From an uncultured Lewinella sp. (GTDB taxonomy: Bacteria; Bacteroidota; Bacteroidia; Chitinophagales; Saprospiraceae), in assembly GCA_937873655.1 (NCBI GenBank), contig CALMYQ010000201.1:36405-100404 (forward strand): DNA of 64,000 nt, in the 5' to 3' direction. Positions 1 through 8,668 of this stretch are shown here, piece after piece (position 1 is the stretch's first letter; each line of letters starts with the position of its first letter). A program made the position numbers and the translations under genes. The notes under the pieces were generated by a model that ran no database searches, was not told the origin of the DNA, and was given only the letters and a program-made list of their open reading frames with translations.

Positions 1-1014
1 CTGAAATGGGAAACCACCAGCCAGTTGAACGCCGGCCTGGACTTCACCATCGCCAAGTCCAGGCTCTCCGGCAGCATCGATTATTACATCAAGAAGACCA
101 ACGACCTGCTGTTCAACAGGCCCATCCCGACAACTTCCGGTTTCACCACTTACCTGGAAAACATCGGGAATATGGAGAACAAGGGTGTAGAACTGTCGCT
201 GACCAGCTTTAATTTCAACCGGCCTAATTTCTCCTGGTCGACAACGCTGAACCTGTCGCACAACGTCAATACCGTTACCAAACTGTACAACGGCCAACCG
301 ATCGACGCCGGTTTTGCCACGCGCATTGCAGAAGGCGAAGCGATCGGCTCCTTCTACGGCTGGGTCGTGGAAGGCATCTTCCAGAACCAGCAGGAAGTGG
401 AAGACCACGCCTTCCAGACCTCCGGTACGGCGCCCGGCGATATCAAGTTCAAGGACGTGAACGGCGACGGCACCATCAACTCAGATGACCGCGCATTCAT
501 CGGCTCTGCACAGCCCGATTTTCAGGGTGGCCTGACCAACGTGTTCCAGTTCAAAGGCTTCGAACTTTCCGCCTTCCTCCAGTTCTCTTACGGCAACCAG
601 ATCTTCAACAACAACACCGTATTTGCGGAAGGCATGAACAGCGTATTTAACCAGACTGCCAGGGTATTCGACCGCTGGCGTCAGGAAGGCGATCAGACCG
701 ATATTCCGCGCGCCGTTTGGGGCGACCCCAACAACAACCGCCGGGTTTCCGAACGTTTTGTCGAAGACGGCTCTTATTTGCGCCTTAAATCAGCTACCGT
801 AGCCTACAATTTCCCTACCGATGTGATCAGCGCGATCGGCTTGTCCAAATTGCGGATTTACGTCGCCGGCCAGAACCTCCTGACCTGGACGGACTACAGC
901 TGGTTCGACCCGGAAGTGAATACGTTTGACGGCAGTAATGTTTCATTGGCAACGGACTTCCTGACCTATCCGCAGGCGCGTTCCATCGTGTTCGGCCTGA
1001 ACGTGTCCTTCTGA
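1..1014 (+). CDS. SusC/RagA-type TonB-dependent outer-membrane receptor, C-terminal part
   Basis: The reading frame is open from the first base, so this is the last 337 residues of a gene that starts outside the window. The protein would be the outer-membrane barrel that imports oligosaccharides or peptides with energy from TonB. The visible part has the alternating aromatic and polar strands of the SusC barrel, an EF-hand-like DVNGDGTINSDD segment common in this family, and a terminal VFGLNVSF strand ending in Phe, as expected for barrel assembly. The partner susD gene follows after 43 bases, in the usual SusC-SusD order. The substrate cannot be read from the sequence because no degradative enzyme follows before the terminator. 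Confidence 0.93.
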   Translation: MKWETTSQLNAGLDFTIAKSRLSGSIDYYIKKTNDLLFNRPIPTTSGFTTYLENIGNMENKGVELSLTSFNFNRPNFSWSTTLNLSHNVNTVTKLYNGQPIDAGFATRIAEGEAIGSFYGWVVEGIFQNQQEVEDHAFQTSGTAPGDIKFKDVNGDGTINSDDRAFIGSAQPDFQGGLTNVFQFKGFELSAFLQFSYGNQIFNNNTVFAEGMNSVFNQTARVFDRWRQEGDQTDIPRAVWGDPNNNRRVSERFVEDGSYLRLKSATVAYNFPTDVISAIGLSKLRIYVAGQNLLTWTDYSWFDPEVNTFDGSNVSLATDFLTYPQARSIVFGLNVSF

Positions 1015-1057
1015 GGGAGTCCGAAATCCAATTTTCTTAAAACCGAAATTTATTGAA

Positions 1058-2395
1058 ATGAAAAAAATAAATGCTCTTATAGGACTGCTGGTGTTCTTCC
1101 TGGCATTCCAGTCCTGCAGCAAGTTGGAATACAGCCCCAAAGACCAGGTATTTGCCCAGGGCGCCCTGAAGGATTATGCATCCGCCAACGCCGCTGTCGC
1201 CGGGCTGTACGATGAAATGCAGGACGCCACACTGGCTTTCGACGGTTACCTTTCCATCTGGCAATATTTCTCGGATGAATGCGACTGGACAGGTACTTTC
1301 CCCACACGGGCTGAATTTGACCGCAAGGACGTTTTCCCTTCGAATTCCACCATGGAAGGCGTCTTTTCCGCTTTCTACGACATCATCAACTACGCCAACT
1401 ATCTGCTGGAAGAGTTGCCCAACATCAGCAGCGCAGACTTTACGGCTGATGATCTCAACAAATTCTCGGGAGAGGCTCGCCTCATCCGCGGATTCGCCTA
1501 CCTGCACCTCGTGCTGGGTTGGGGAGACGTTCCCATTGTGCTGAAGGCAACCCGCCCCGACGCGGTCGGCGATGATCTTTTTGTCAGCAAATCGCCCGCG
1601 TCTGAAGTTTGGTCCCTCGTTGTTTCCGACCTCGAATTCGCAGAGAAAAATATCGGTGGCAATCCCGCTTACCGGGCTTCCGCCAACGCTGCGACCGCCC
1701 TCCTTTCCCGGGTTTATCTCTACCAGGGCGAATGGCAACTCGCTTATGACAAAGCCGACGCCATCATCCAGAGCGGCGCCTATAGCCTGGTACCCGAATA
1801 TCAGAACGTGTTCAAGGAAGAAACGAGCGAGAACATCTGGATCCTGAAATTCAACAAGGATGACCAGAACAGCAACGCCTTCTATTATTTCCCCGCTGCT
1901 CTCGGCGGACGGCGGTCCATCAGCCCGTCACCCCAGCTGATCGCAGCCTATGAAGACGGTGATGAGCGCAAGGACGCTTCTGTCGCCAAGTCCGGCACCC
2001 AGAATTACGGCATCAAATACCTGGATATTTCCACGGGTACCGACCCCCTGTATTTCATCCGTTATGCGGAGGTCCTCCTCAACGCGGCGGAAGCTGCGGC
2101 CGAACTGGGCATGTTCGATGAGGCCAATACCTATTACAACATGGTCCGCAACCGCGCAGGCCTTGCGGACAAAACGCTGGACGCCTCCAATTATGTCGAC
2201 CTGCTGCTGCAGGAACGGTTCGTAGAACTGGCCATGGAAGGCTTCCACAGGCTGGTAGACCTCCGCCGTCGCGGCAAAGCGATGGAAGTTCTCGAACCGG
2301 AAGGCTACGATCCCTGCGACGCCGTATGGCCGTTACCGCAACGGGATATTGACCGGAATCCGAACCTGGAGCAAAGCGATTGCTGCACCTGCTGA
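1058..2395 (+). CDS. SusD/RagB-family outer-membrane lipoprotein
   Basis: The 445-residue protein is the surface lid that captures substrate for the SusC barrel upstream. It begins MKKINALIGLL and has a lipobox ending FQSC, so Cys20 is the likely lipidated residue. The middle and end show the RagB/SusD helical repeats: FIRYAEVLLNAAEAAAELG, a Y-Y-N-x-V-R-N-R-A-G segment, and LLLQERFVELAMEGFHR followed by DLRRRGKA. These are the best conserved blocks of the family. It is somewhat shorter than typical SusD proteins of about 500 residues. It sits 43 bases after susC and is followed by a clear terminator, so the two form a closed unit. The family call is secure; the ligand is unknown. Confidence 0.95.
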   Translation: MKKINALIGLLVFFLAFQSCSKLEYSPKDQVFAQGALKDYASANAAVAGLYDEMQDATLAFDGYLSIWQYFSDECDWTGTFPTRAEFDRKDVFPSNSTMEGVFSAFYDIINYANYLLEELPNISSADFTADDLNKFSGEARLIRGFAYLHLVLGWGDVPIVLKATRPDAVGDDLFVSKSPASEVWSLVVSDLEFAEKNIGGNPAYRASANAATALLSRVYLYQGEWQLAYDKADAIIQSGAYSLVPEYQNVFKEETSENIWILKFNKDDQNSNAFYYFPAALGGRRSISPSPQLIAAYEDGDERKDASVAKSGTQNYGIKYLDISTGTDPLYFIRYAEVLLNAAEAAAELGMFDEANTYYNMVRNRAGLADKTLDASNYVDLLLQERFVELAMEGFHRLVDLRRRGKAMEVLEPEGYDPCDAVWPLPQRDIDRNPNLEQSDCCTC

Positions 2396-2442
2396 TCCGG
2401 TCAGTTGATTTGGAATTTAATGTGAAGCAATAAAATTGGACG

Positions 2443-2478
2443 GGCCGCAGCGCTGAATTGAGCTGCGGCCTTTTTATT
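2443..2478 (+). terminator. Rho-independent terminator of the susCD unit
   Basis: A perfect 9-bp stem, GGCCGCAGC (2443-2451) with GCTGCGGCC (2462-2470), has a 10-base loop and is followed directly by TTTTTATTT. It lies 48 bases after the susD stop codon. Confidence 0.9.
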
Positions 2479-2533
2479 TAGTTCCAATCCGGATGCCTCC
2501 CCGAACCGGCATTTCAGTACAACTCTTGCCGCT

Positions 2534-5500
2534 CTATTGCCGCATAAAATCCTCCGCCAAAACCTGCTCAAACGCCTCCAGGAAAAAATCCGCGTCTTCC
2601 AGGCTAAAACACATGGGCGGCTTGATCTTGATCACATTATCGTCCGGGCCGTCCTGGCTGGCCAGAATACCGGTTTCCCGCAACCGGTTAACCAGGTAAG
2701 TTGCCTCCGCTGTAGCCGGTTCCAGCGTGTCCGGGTCCCTGATCAACTCGGCTCCCAGGAACAGGCCGTTCCCCCGGAATTCGCCGATGATCGGGTATTT
2801 TTCCTTCAACTGCTTGAATGCCCTGGTCAGGTAGATCCCTACCGCCGTCGCATGGTCCATCAGTTTTTCGTCCCGGATCACCCGCAGCACTTCCCGGCCG
2901 ACCGCACAGGAAACCGGATTGCCGCCGAAGGTGTTGAAATACTCCATGCCGTTGGCAAAGGCATCCGCTACGGGCCGGCTGCAAACAACTGCCCCCAACG
3001 GATGCCCGTTACCGATGGGTTTCCCCAACGTGACAATATCCGGCACTACACCCTGTGTCTGGAACGCCCACCAGGTATCCCCTACCCTGCCGAATCCGGT
3101 TTGCACTTCATCGGCAATGCACACCCCGCCTGCCGCCCTGATGTGTTCGTATACCTTCTTCAGGTAATTCGGCGGAAGCTCGACCTGGCCGCCGCAACTC
3201 AGGATGGATTCTCCCAGAAATCCGGCGATTTTCTTCCCGCTCGCCTCAACGGACCGGATCAATTCCCCAACCTCATCAGCGTACAAATGGCCTACTGCCT
3301 TGGGATTTCCCCGGTATTTGCCCCGGAAACAATCCGGCATCGGCGCAACATGGACAAAATCCGGCGCGCCCTTTCCGCCTTTCCGCCCAAATTTGTAGGC
3401 GCTGTGTTCCACACAGGCATTGGTATTGCCGTGGTACCCCCATTGCAGCACCACCATATCCTTTTGGCCGGTATACGTCCGCGCCATCCGGAGGGCGAGT
3501 TCATTGGCCTCGCTCCCCGAATTCACGAAATGGACCACGCAGAGCTCCTTGGGAAACAACGCCAGCAGTTCCTCCGCAAACCCGGTGATCTCCTCGTGCA
3601 GGTACCGCGTATTCGTGTTCAGCAAGGCAGCCTGCCGCGTCAGCGCCCGAAATATCCGGTGATGCTGATGGCCCACATGCGGCACGTTATTCACCGTGTC
3701 CAGATAACGCCGGCCGCTGTAGTCGTACAGGTATTGACCGTACCCCCTGACCATATGAAGGGGCTTGCGATAGGACAGGCTCAGGCTTTTACCGAGGTGG
3801 TCCTTCCGGAAGTCGATAATTTCCTGGTTTTGTAAAGGCTTTGAATCCGGTTGCCCCCAAGGTCCGCCCAGCAACCATCCCGGGTCCGGGCAAATGCTCA
3901 TCCAGACCCGGCGTTTTTCCGGAAAAGCCACTCCCGGGAAATCCTGTCGCTCCCCCAGCATGTCCAGCATGACCTGAAAGTGCAGGTGGGGCGGCCAGTT
4001 GCCGTTTTCCGGCGCCGGTCCGATGGAAGCGATCGTTTGCCCTTTCCGGACCTTTTGACCTGCTTTCAGGCCATCCAGCGAGGTCAGCATTAGGTGTCCG
4101 TAGAGCGTATAAAATTCAGGTCCGTCGGTGGGATTGTGCCTGAGGATAATCGTCGGCCCGTAGTTTTTATCTCCTGCATTGTCATGAACGCTGTACACTT
4201 CACCATCTACCGGACAAAACACCGGCGTCCCGGCATCCGCCCAGATATCCAAACCCAGATGAACGGTCCGCCAGGCAGGCCCCGAATCGGTCATCACCGT
4301 ATAGGCATCCGTGGTATAAAACGGCCGCACTTCTCCGTATCCGCCGATGGCGACCCGGCCTTTCCGCAATTCATCAATCGTCCGGTAGAAAGCCCCGATC
4401 TCGTCAAAACGGGTATTGTGGCCCAGGTCTTTGCTGCCGATGCCGAGGTCGAGCCATACCGGCTGTTCGTCCATGTCCACCACTTTCGGCCACCCGTTAC
4501 CCGGTACCTGATTTGCCCAATTTTTGAATGCCCCGGCTTTCGGACAAGGTTCCCAACCGCAAGCCTCCCGGAATGTATAGTGCGCCAGTGCCGGATGGAT
4601 CTGCCGCCATTTTTCCAACAGGTCCCAGGCCGGCCTTTCACTGATCAGCAGGTATGCATTGTCGGGTTCCTTCTGCTTATTGATGGCGGAGGTCACCACG
4701 CTGATCACCAGTCTCGCAGCGATCATGTGGTACAATACTTCAACCTCCTTTTCGGTCAGCGGGAATACACCGTGGAATCCCCTGACCATGGCCGCCGCTG
4801 CCGCCAATGGGTCCTTTCGGTCCATCACAGCGTAAGCGCACCCGCAAGCCAGTTCATTGATCGTATGGGTATAAATGGTGTCCCCGAAGTCGATAAACCC
4901 CGAAACATCATAATGCCAATCCGCCGGATGGCCGTCCAGATCGGCTTTCACCAGAATATTGTAATCATTCGCATCCTGATAGTGTACTGACCGGCGCAGT
5001 TCCGGCATCGCCGGGATAACCGTTTCCCTGAACCCCCGGATAAAATAATCCACCATTTCCCTTTGCGGCACTGCGGGTAAGCGATCAAGATAGTCTTCCG
5101 TCCACAGCATTTCCGAAATATTCCACCGGTAGAATCGATGGGTTGCCGGATGATCGAAATCCTGAAGCGCTCCACTGACCTGCCCCAACGCGGCCCCCAG
5201 GCTTTCGAGGGTCGGGCTGGTGATCGGATTGGCTTTGGCCCACACCTTGCCCGGCACCCAGGTGAGGAGTCGGACATAACGGATTCTGCCCTCTTCATCC
5301 GGGATCGTCGGTATGAATACGCCGGCCTGATCGGGCAGCGGCCTGGGCAATTGCAAGGGCAGCGCTTTCCCGGCCAGGTGAAGCATTACCGCATTCTGCA
5401 TTTCCCAATTGACCAGATCGAGGTCCGGCCGGCTGATCTTGAGGGTATATTCAACGCCGTTGTCAGCCTTAAGGTGATAGGTAAAGTCGACTTCCCCAGG

Positions 5501-5593
5501 AAGTGCGTCAGCCCGCGCAGAGAGGCCGTATAGGTCCAGGGCAATTTTTTCCGCCTGTTCCGCCGGAAAGCGAAGCGAATGAAAGGGTGGCAT
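2534..5593 (-). CDS. Fusion protein: APH-type kinase, M23 peptidase and class-III aminotransferase-fold phospho-lyase domains
   Basis: This is a 1019-residue three-part protein. Residues 1-340 form an aminoglycoside-phosphotransferase/hydroxylysine-kinase-like domain with HYQDANDYNIL (H204, D207) and the metal-binding FIDFGD (D235). Residues 420-560 form an M23 metallopeptidase (LytM) domain with HLGLD (H445, D449), YGH (H500) and PHLH (H536, H538), so all zinc ligands look intact. Residues 590-1019 form a class-III PLP enzyme with NSGSEAN, ADEVQTGFGR (D828) and TLGKPIGNG (K858, the Schiff-base lysine). In animals the related kinase and PLP enzymes act in sequence on hydroxylysine (HYKK, PHYKPL) or on phosphoethanolamine (ETNPPL). 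A kinase followed by a phospho-lyase acting on an amino alcohol is therefore a reasonable inference. No signal peptide is visible. The gene stands alone, convergent to susD. Confidence 0.88.
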   Translation of the reverse strand: MPPFHSLRFPAEQAEKIALDLYGLSARADALPGEVDFTYHLKADNGVEYTLKISRPDLDLVNWEMQNAVMLHLAGKALPLQLPRPLPDQAGVFIPTIPDEEGRIRYVRLLTWVPGKVWAKANPITSPTLESLGAALGQVSGALQDFDHPATHRFYRWNISEMLWTEDYLDRLPAVPQREMVDYFIRGFRETVIPAMPELRRSVHYQDANDYNILVKADLDGHPADWHYDVSGFIDFGDTIYTHTINELACGCAYAVMDRKDPLAAAAAMVRGFHGVFPLTEKEVEVLYHMIAARLVISVVTSAINKQKEPDNAYLLISERPAWDLLEKWRQIHPALAHYTFREACGWEPCPKAGAFKNWANQVPGNGWPKVVDMDEQPVWLDLGIGSKDLGHNTRFDEIGAFYRTIDELRKGRVAIGGYGEVRPFYTTDAYTVMTDSGPAWRTVHLGLDIWADAGTPVFCPVDGEVYSVHDNAGDKNYGPTIILRHNPTDGPEFYTLYGHLMLTSLDGLKAGQKVRKGQTIASIGPAPENGNWPPHLHFQVMLDMLGERQDFPGVAFPEKRRVWMSICPDPGWLLGGPWGQPDSKPLQNQEIIDFRKDHLGKSLSLSYRKPLHMVRGYGQYLYDYSGRRYLDTVNNVPHVGHQHHRIFRALTRQAALLNTNTRYLHEEITGFAEELLALFPKELCVVHFVNSGSEANELALRMARTYTGQKDMVVLQWGYHGNTNACVEHSAYKFGRKGGKGAPDFVHVAPMPDCFRGKYRGNPKAVGHLYADEVGELIRSVEASGKKIAGFLGESILSCGGQVELPPNYLKKVYEHIRAAGGVCIADEVQTGFGRVGDTWWAFQTQGVVPDIVTLGKPIGNGHPLGAVVCSRPVADAFANGMEYFNTFGGNPVSCAVGREVLRVIRDEKLMDHATAVGIYLTRAFKQLKEKYPIIGEFRGNGLFLGAELIRDPDTLEPATAEATYLVNRLRETGILASQDGPDDNVIKIKPPMCFSLEDADFFLEAFEQVLAEDFMRQ

Positions 5594-5644
5594 TTTTTTG
5601 GGGTTAAAAATAGGCTTTTGCCACTTGTATTACCTGATCCGGGG

Positions 5645-5685
5645 TAAATAAAAAGGGCCTGTGCATTTAGGTGCACAGGCCCTTT
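5645..5685 (-). terminator. Rho-independent terminator of the ribosomal protein operon
   Basis: A perfect 14-bp stem (5652-5665 with 5672-5685) has a 6-base loop. Read on the minus strand it is followed by the T-rich run complementary to 5645-5651. It lies about 50 bases past the rplQ stop and closes the 33-gene cluster. Confidence 0.9.
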
Positions 5686-5690
5686 CAAAA

Positions 5691-5729
5691 AATCACTTGC
5701 TGTGGACTTAAGTCCGCAGCAAGTGATTG
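5691..5729. repeat. Near-perfect palindrome downstream of rplQ
   Basis: Two 19-base arms meet with no spacer around the core GGACTTAAGTCC and differ at one position. The same core is found in the larger palindrome on the other side of rplQ (6291-6338). It lies between the rplQ stop and the operon terminator, so it would be transcribed as a long hairpin in the 3' UTR. Confidence 0.8.
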
Positions 5730-5738
5730 ATCATTGAT

Positions 5739-6257
5739 TTATTCTTCTTCCTCTGCCGTGATCTCCTCGGCTACAACAGCAGCAGCCGTAGCGGCAGTGG
5801 CGGTAGCAGCAACATTAGCGCCTCCGCCCGAGCCGCCGCGACGACGGCTGCGGCGAGTCTTGCCGGATTTGCTGCCTCCTTGTTCCTTGTTGTAAACGTC
5901 GTTGAAGTCCACGAATTCGATCATGGCCGTTTCGGCGCCGTCACCGCGGCGGAAACCGGTCTTGATCACGCGAACATACCCACCCGGTCGGTCGCCGATG
6001 CGCTCGGCAATCGTGCCGAACAATTCCTTGACGGCTTCCTTGTTCTGCAGGTAGCTGAATACCACGCGGCGGGAATGCGTCGTATTTTCGCGGGATTTGG
6101 TCACCAGCGGCTCGATGTATTGGCGCAGCGATTTGGCCTTGGCCAGCGTGGTGTTGATGCGCTTGTGCTGAATCAGGGCATTGGCCAGGTTTTTCAGCAA
6201 AGCTTTGCGGTGGCCGTACTTCCGGCCCAGCGCATTCACTTTGTTTCCGTGTCTCAT
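5739..6257 (-). CDS. rplQ: 50S ribosomal protein L17
   Basis: The 172-residue protein starts at MRHGNKVNALGRKYGHR. The open frame runs further upstream, but that part crosses a palindrome and has no L17 homology, so the start at 6257 was chosen. The first 115 residues or so are the conserved L17 fold (HRKALLKNLANALI, TTLAKAK, GYVRVIKTGFRRGD). The last 45 or so are a low-complexity tail: a basic SGKTRRSRRRGGSGGG stretch, then Ala/Thr-rich sequence, then an acidic EEITAEEEE end. L17 lines the peptide exit tunnel. It is the last gene of the operon, and palindromes lie on both sides of it. Confidence 0.97.
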   Translation of the reverse strand: MRHGNKVNALGRKYGHRKALLKNLANALIQHKRINTTLAKAKSLRQYIEPLVTKSRENTTHSRRVVFSYLQNKEAVKELFGTIAERIGDRPGGYVRVIKTGFRRGDGAETAMIEFVDFNDVYNKEQGGSKSGKTRRSRRRGGSGGGANVAATATAATAAAVVAEEITAEEEE

Positions 6258-6290
6258 TTCAAAAATAAGGTTGGCAACACGCCAGTTCAG

Positions 6291-6338
6291 TTTCCGATAC
6301 CTTTCTGCGGACTTAAGTCCGCAGAAAGGTATCGGAAA
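6291..6338. repeat. Perfect 48-bp palindrome between rpoA and rplQ
   Basis: Two 24-base arms are exactly complementary with no spacer, centred between 6314 and 6315. The central 20 bases are CTGCGGACTTAAGTCCGCAG. The element sits in the 250-base rpoA-rplQ gap and shares its core with the palindrome at 5691-5729. Confidence 0.95.
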
Positions 6339-6464
6339 GCCCCAGGCCGGCTTTAAAGAATAGGCGTTATTGCGTGTTAAACAAACTGGGCTCACTTGAA
6401 TCAGGAGCCGACGTTGCCCGGACCGCTTAACCGAAGCGGAAACTTTTTCTTGAGGAACTGAGTA

Positions 6465-6507
6465 ACCGATCGATTCCTCAATTCTTCAGTTCCTCGATTC
6501 CTCAATA
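6465..6507. repeat. Short period-8 tandem repeat (GATTCCTC type)
   Basis: Degenerate units of the form GATTCCTC, AGTTCCTC and AATTCTTC repeat with a period near 8 just after the rpoA stop. The same unit recurs at 27287-27331, 52945-53020 and 53865-53903. No coding role is seen. Confidence 0.6.
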
Positions 6508-7506
6508 CTAATCCTCTTCCAGCTTATATTTGGAGAGATCCATGCCGAATGTCAGACCTTTGTCCTGCAGCAGTTCTTCGATCTCTACCAATGACTTCTT
6601 ACCGAAGTTGCGGAATTTCAACAGTTCGTGGGTATCGTAGCGCACCAGTTCCGCCAGGGTATTGATCTTGGCGGCCTTGAGGCAGTTGTAAGCGCGAACG
6701 GACAGATCAAGGTCTTCCAGGGAAGTCTTGAGCAGTTTGCGCATGTGCAGGATATGCTCATCTACGATCGTATCTTCGCGGGTACCCATCTCATCGAAGG
6801 TGATGTTCTCGTCCGTGATCAGCATCAGGTGCTGGATCAGGATGCGGGAAGCTTCCTTGATGGCTTCATCCGGGTGGATGGTACCGTCGGTTTTCAGTTC
6901 GATGGTCAGTTTCTCATAGTCGGTACGCTGGCCTACGCGCGTATTCTCGATCTTGTAGGCTACGTTTTTGATCGGGGTATAAATGGCGTCAACCGGAATA
7001 ACGCCGATGGGGGCGTCTTTCGGCAGGTTTTCGTCAGCGGGCACATAGCCGCGGCCTTTGGAAACCGTCAATTCCATTTCCAGGTTGACAAATGGTTCCA
7101 TCGTGCACAGGAGCAGATCGGGGTTCATGATCTTGAACACGTTGGTGGATTCCTCGATCAGGCCGGCCCTGAACTCTTCCTTTCCGTTGATGGTCAGGTA
7201 GATCTTTTCGCTGGTGAAATTTTCATCAGCGATAACCGGTTTCAGGCGAACCTGTTTGAGGTTGAGGATGATATCGACAACGTCCTCCACAACACCCCGG
7301 ATGGTTGCGAACTCGTGGTCGACTCCGGCCATGCGTACAGCGGTGATCGCATAGCCTTCCAAAGAAGAAAGCAACACCCTGCGGAGGGAGTTGCCGATGG
7401 TCTGGCCGAAGCCAGGCTCCAGCGGTTTGAATTCGAAAAGCCCTTCAAAATCATTGGCCTTCTGCATGACGATTTTGTCGGGCTTCTGGAAATTTAGAAT
7501 ACTCAT
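6508..7506 (-). CDS. rpoA: DNA-directed RNA polymerase subunit alpha
   Basis: The 332-residue protein has the normal family length. The N-terminal assembly domain shows FKPLEPGFGQTIGNSLRRVL. The C-terminal domain shows LDLSVRAYNCLKAAKI and LLKFRNFGKKSLVEIEELL, which contact promoter DNA and activators. It follows rpsD after 97 bases, in the usual alpha-operon order, and is followed by a 250-base gap holding the palindrome and short repeats before rplQ. Confidence 0.99.
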   Translation of the reverse strand: MSILNFQKPDKIVMQKANDFEGLFEFKPLEPGFGQTIGNSLRRVLLSSLEGYAITAVRMAGVDHEFATIRGVVEDVVDIILNLKQVRLKPVIADENFTSEKIYLTINGKEEFRAGLIEESTNVFKIMNPDLLLCTMEPFVNLEMELTVSKGRGYVPADENLPKDAPIGVIPVDAIYTPIKNVAYKIENTRVGQRTDYEKLTIELKTDGTIHPDEAIKEASRILIQHLMLITDENITFDEMGTREDTIVDEHILHMRKLLKTSLEDLDLSVRAYNCLKAAKINTLAELVRYDTHELLKFRNFGKKSLVEIEELLQDKGLTFGMDLSKYKLEED

Positions 7507-7603
7507 ATTCTGATTTAAACTTTGATCGGGAAAAAGAATTCCTGGATCCCCTTCTTAACTAGGCCGGCGGGTGAAGCCCAGTGCCTCATCCGCCAGATGG
7601 TTT

Positions 7604-8209
7604 TTACTTCGAGTACAATTCGACGATCAACAGCTCGTTGATCTTCTCGGGTATTTGCTCGCGCTCGGGATAAGCGGTGAAGATGCCTTCCATTTTGTCC
7701 GGATTGAATTCCAGCCAGGCAAACTTCTGACCTTTGCCGCCGACTTGTTCCCGTACGACCTGCATGCTCTTGGACCTGCCGCGAACCGATATCTTGTCGC
7801 CCGGGCGAAGTTGCATGGAAGGTACGTTGGAAATCACGCCGTTCACCAGGATATGTTTGTGAGACACGAGCTGGCGGGCAGCGCGGCGGGTCGGGGCAAT
7901 GCCCATCCGGAATACCACGTTATCGAGGCGGGCTTCCAGAAACTGGAGGAGCACCGTACCGGTTACGCCTTTTTTATGGGAAGCCTTTACAAATACGCTG
8001 CGGAACTGACGTTCCAGCACCCCGTAGGTGTATTTGGCCTTTTGTTTCTCCATCAGCTGCAGGGCATAATCCGACTTCTGGCGGCGCTTCTTGGCGTTAC
8101 CGTGCTGGCCTGGAGGATATTTTCTCTTTTCAAACGATCTGTCATACCCAAAAATCGATTCACCGAAGGATCTCGACTTTTTCGTTTTGGGCCCTGTATA
8201 TCTCGCCAT
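7604..8209 (-). CDS. rpsD: 30S ribosomal protein S4
   Basis: The 201-residue protein begins MARYTGPKTKKSRSFGESIF, the Bacteroidota form of the S4 N-terminus. It carries the S4 RNA-binding core (LDNVVFRMG, TRRAARQLVSHKHILVNG, PGDKISVR). S4 nucleates 30S assembly, and in many bacteria it represses the alpha operon. The N-terminal CxxC zinc knuckle of some S4 proteins is absent. It lies between rpsK and rpoA. Confidence 0.98.
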   Translation of the reverse strand: MARYTGPKTKKSRSFGESIFGYDRSFEKRKYPPGQHGNAKKRRQKSDYALQLMEKQKAKYTYGVLERQFRSVFVKASHKKGVTGTVLLQFLEARLDNVVFRMGIAPTRRAARQLVSHKHILVNGVISNVPSMQLRPGDKISVRGRSKSMQVVREQVGGKGQKFAWLEFNPDKMEGIFTAYPEREQIPEKINELLIVELYSK

Positions 8210-8244
8210 TGTAAAATGTTAGATTAATTCCGGTGAGAAAAAAA

Positions 8245-8637
8245 TTAGACTCTTCTGCGTTTCGGCGGGCGGCAACCGTTGTGCGGAACCGGCGTAACGT
8301 CCTGGATGCGAACCACTTTGATGCCTGCCGTATCGATAGCCCGGATAGCGGCTTCACGGCCGGAACCTGGGCCTTTCACCAATACTTCGGCGGCGCGCAT
8401 GCCGGCGTCATAGGCGTTCTTGGAAGCGTCCGTCGCTGCGATCTGGGCAGCGTACGGAGTGTTCTTCTTCGAACCTTTGAACCCGGCCTTACCTGCAGAA
8501 GCCCAGGAGATGACCTGGCCTTTTTTGTTGGTGATGGTTACAATGATATTGTTGAAAGTGGCTTGGATATAGGCATAGCCTTCCGTATCCACCTTAACAT
8601 TCCTTTTTTTCGCTTTCTTAGCGCTTGCCTTAGCCAT
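8245..8637 (-). CDS. rpsK: 30S ribosomal protein S11
   Basis: The 130-residue protein has the conserved blocks ATFNNIIVTITNKKGQVISW, GSKKNTPYAAQ, VKGPGSGREAAIR and the basic end NGCRPPKRRRV. It forms part of the 30S platform. It sits 31 bases after rpsM and 35 bases before rpsD, as in the standard alpha operon. The N-terminus is Ala/Lys-rich, as is common for this protein. Confidence 0.99.
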   Translation of the reverse strand: MAKASAKKAKKRNVKVDTEGYAYIQATFNNIIVTITNKKGQVISWASAGKAGFKGSKKNTPYAAQIAATDASKNAYDAGMRAAEVLVKGPGSGREAAIRAIDTAGIKVVRIQDVTPVPHNGCRPPKRRRV

Positions 8638-8668
8638 TGCTTATCAAGGATTTTGATTGATTCAAGGA

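Noticed and set aside
2537..3835. Open frame of 432 codons on the plus strand
   Set aside because: It lies wholly opposite the PLP domain of the fusion gene, has no recognisable domain, and its composition is that of a shadow frame of GC-rich DNA.
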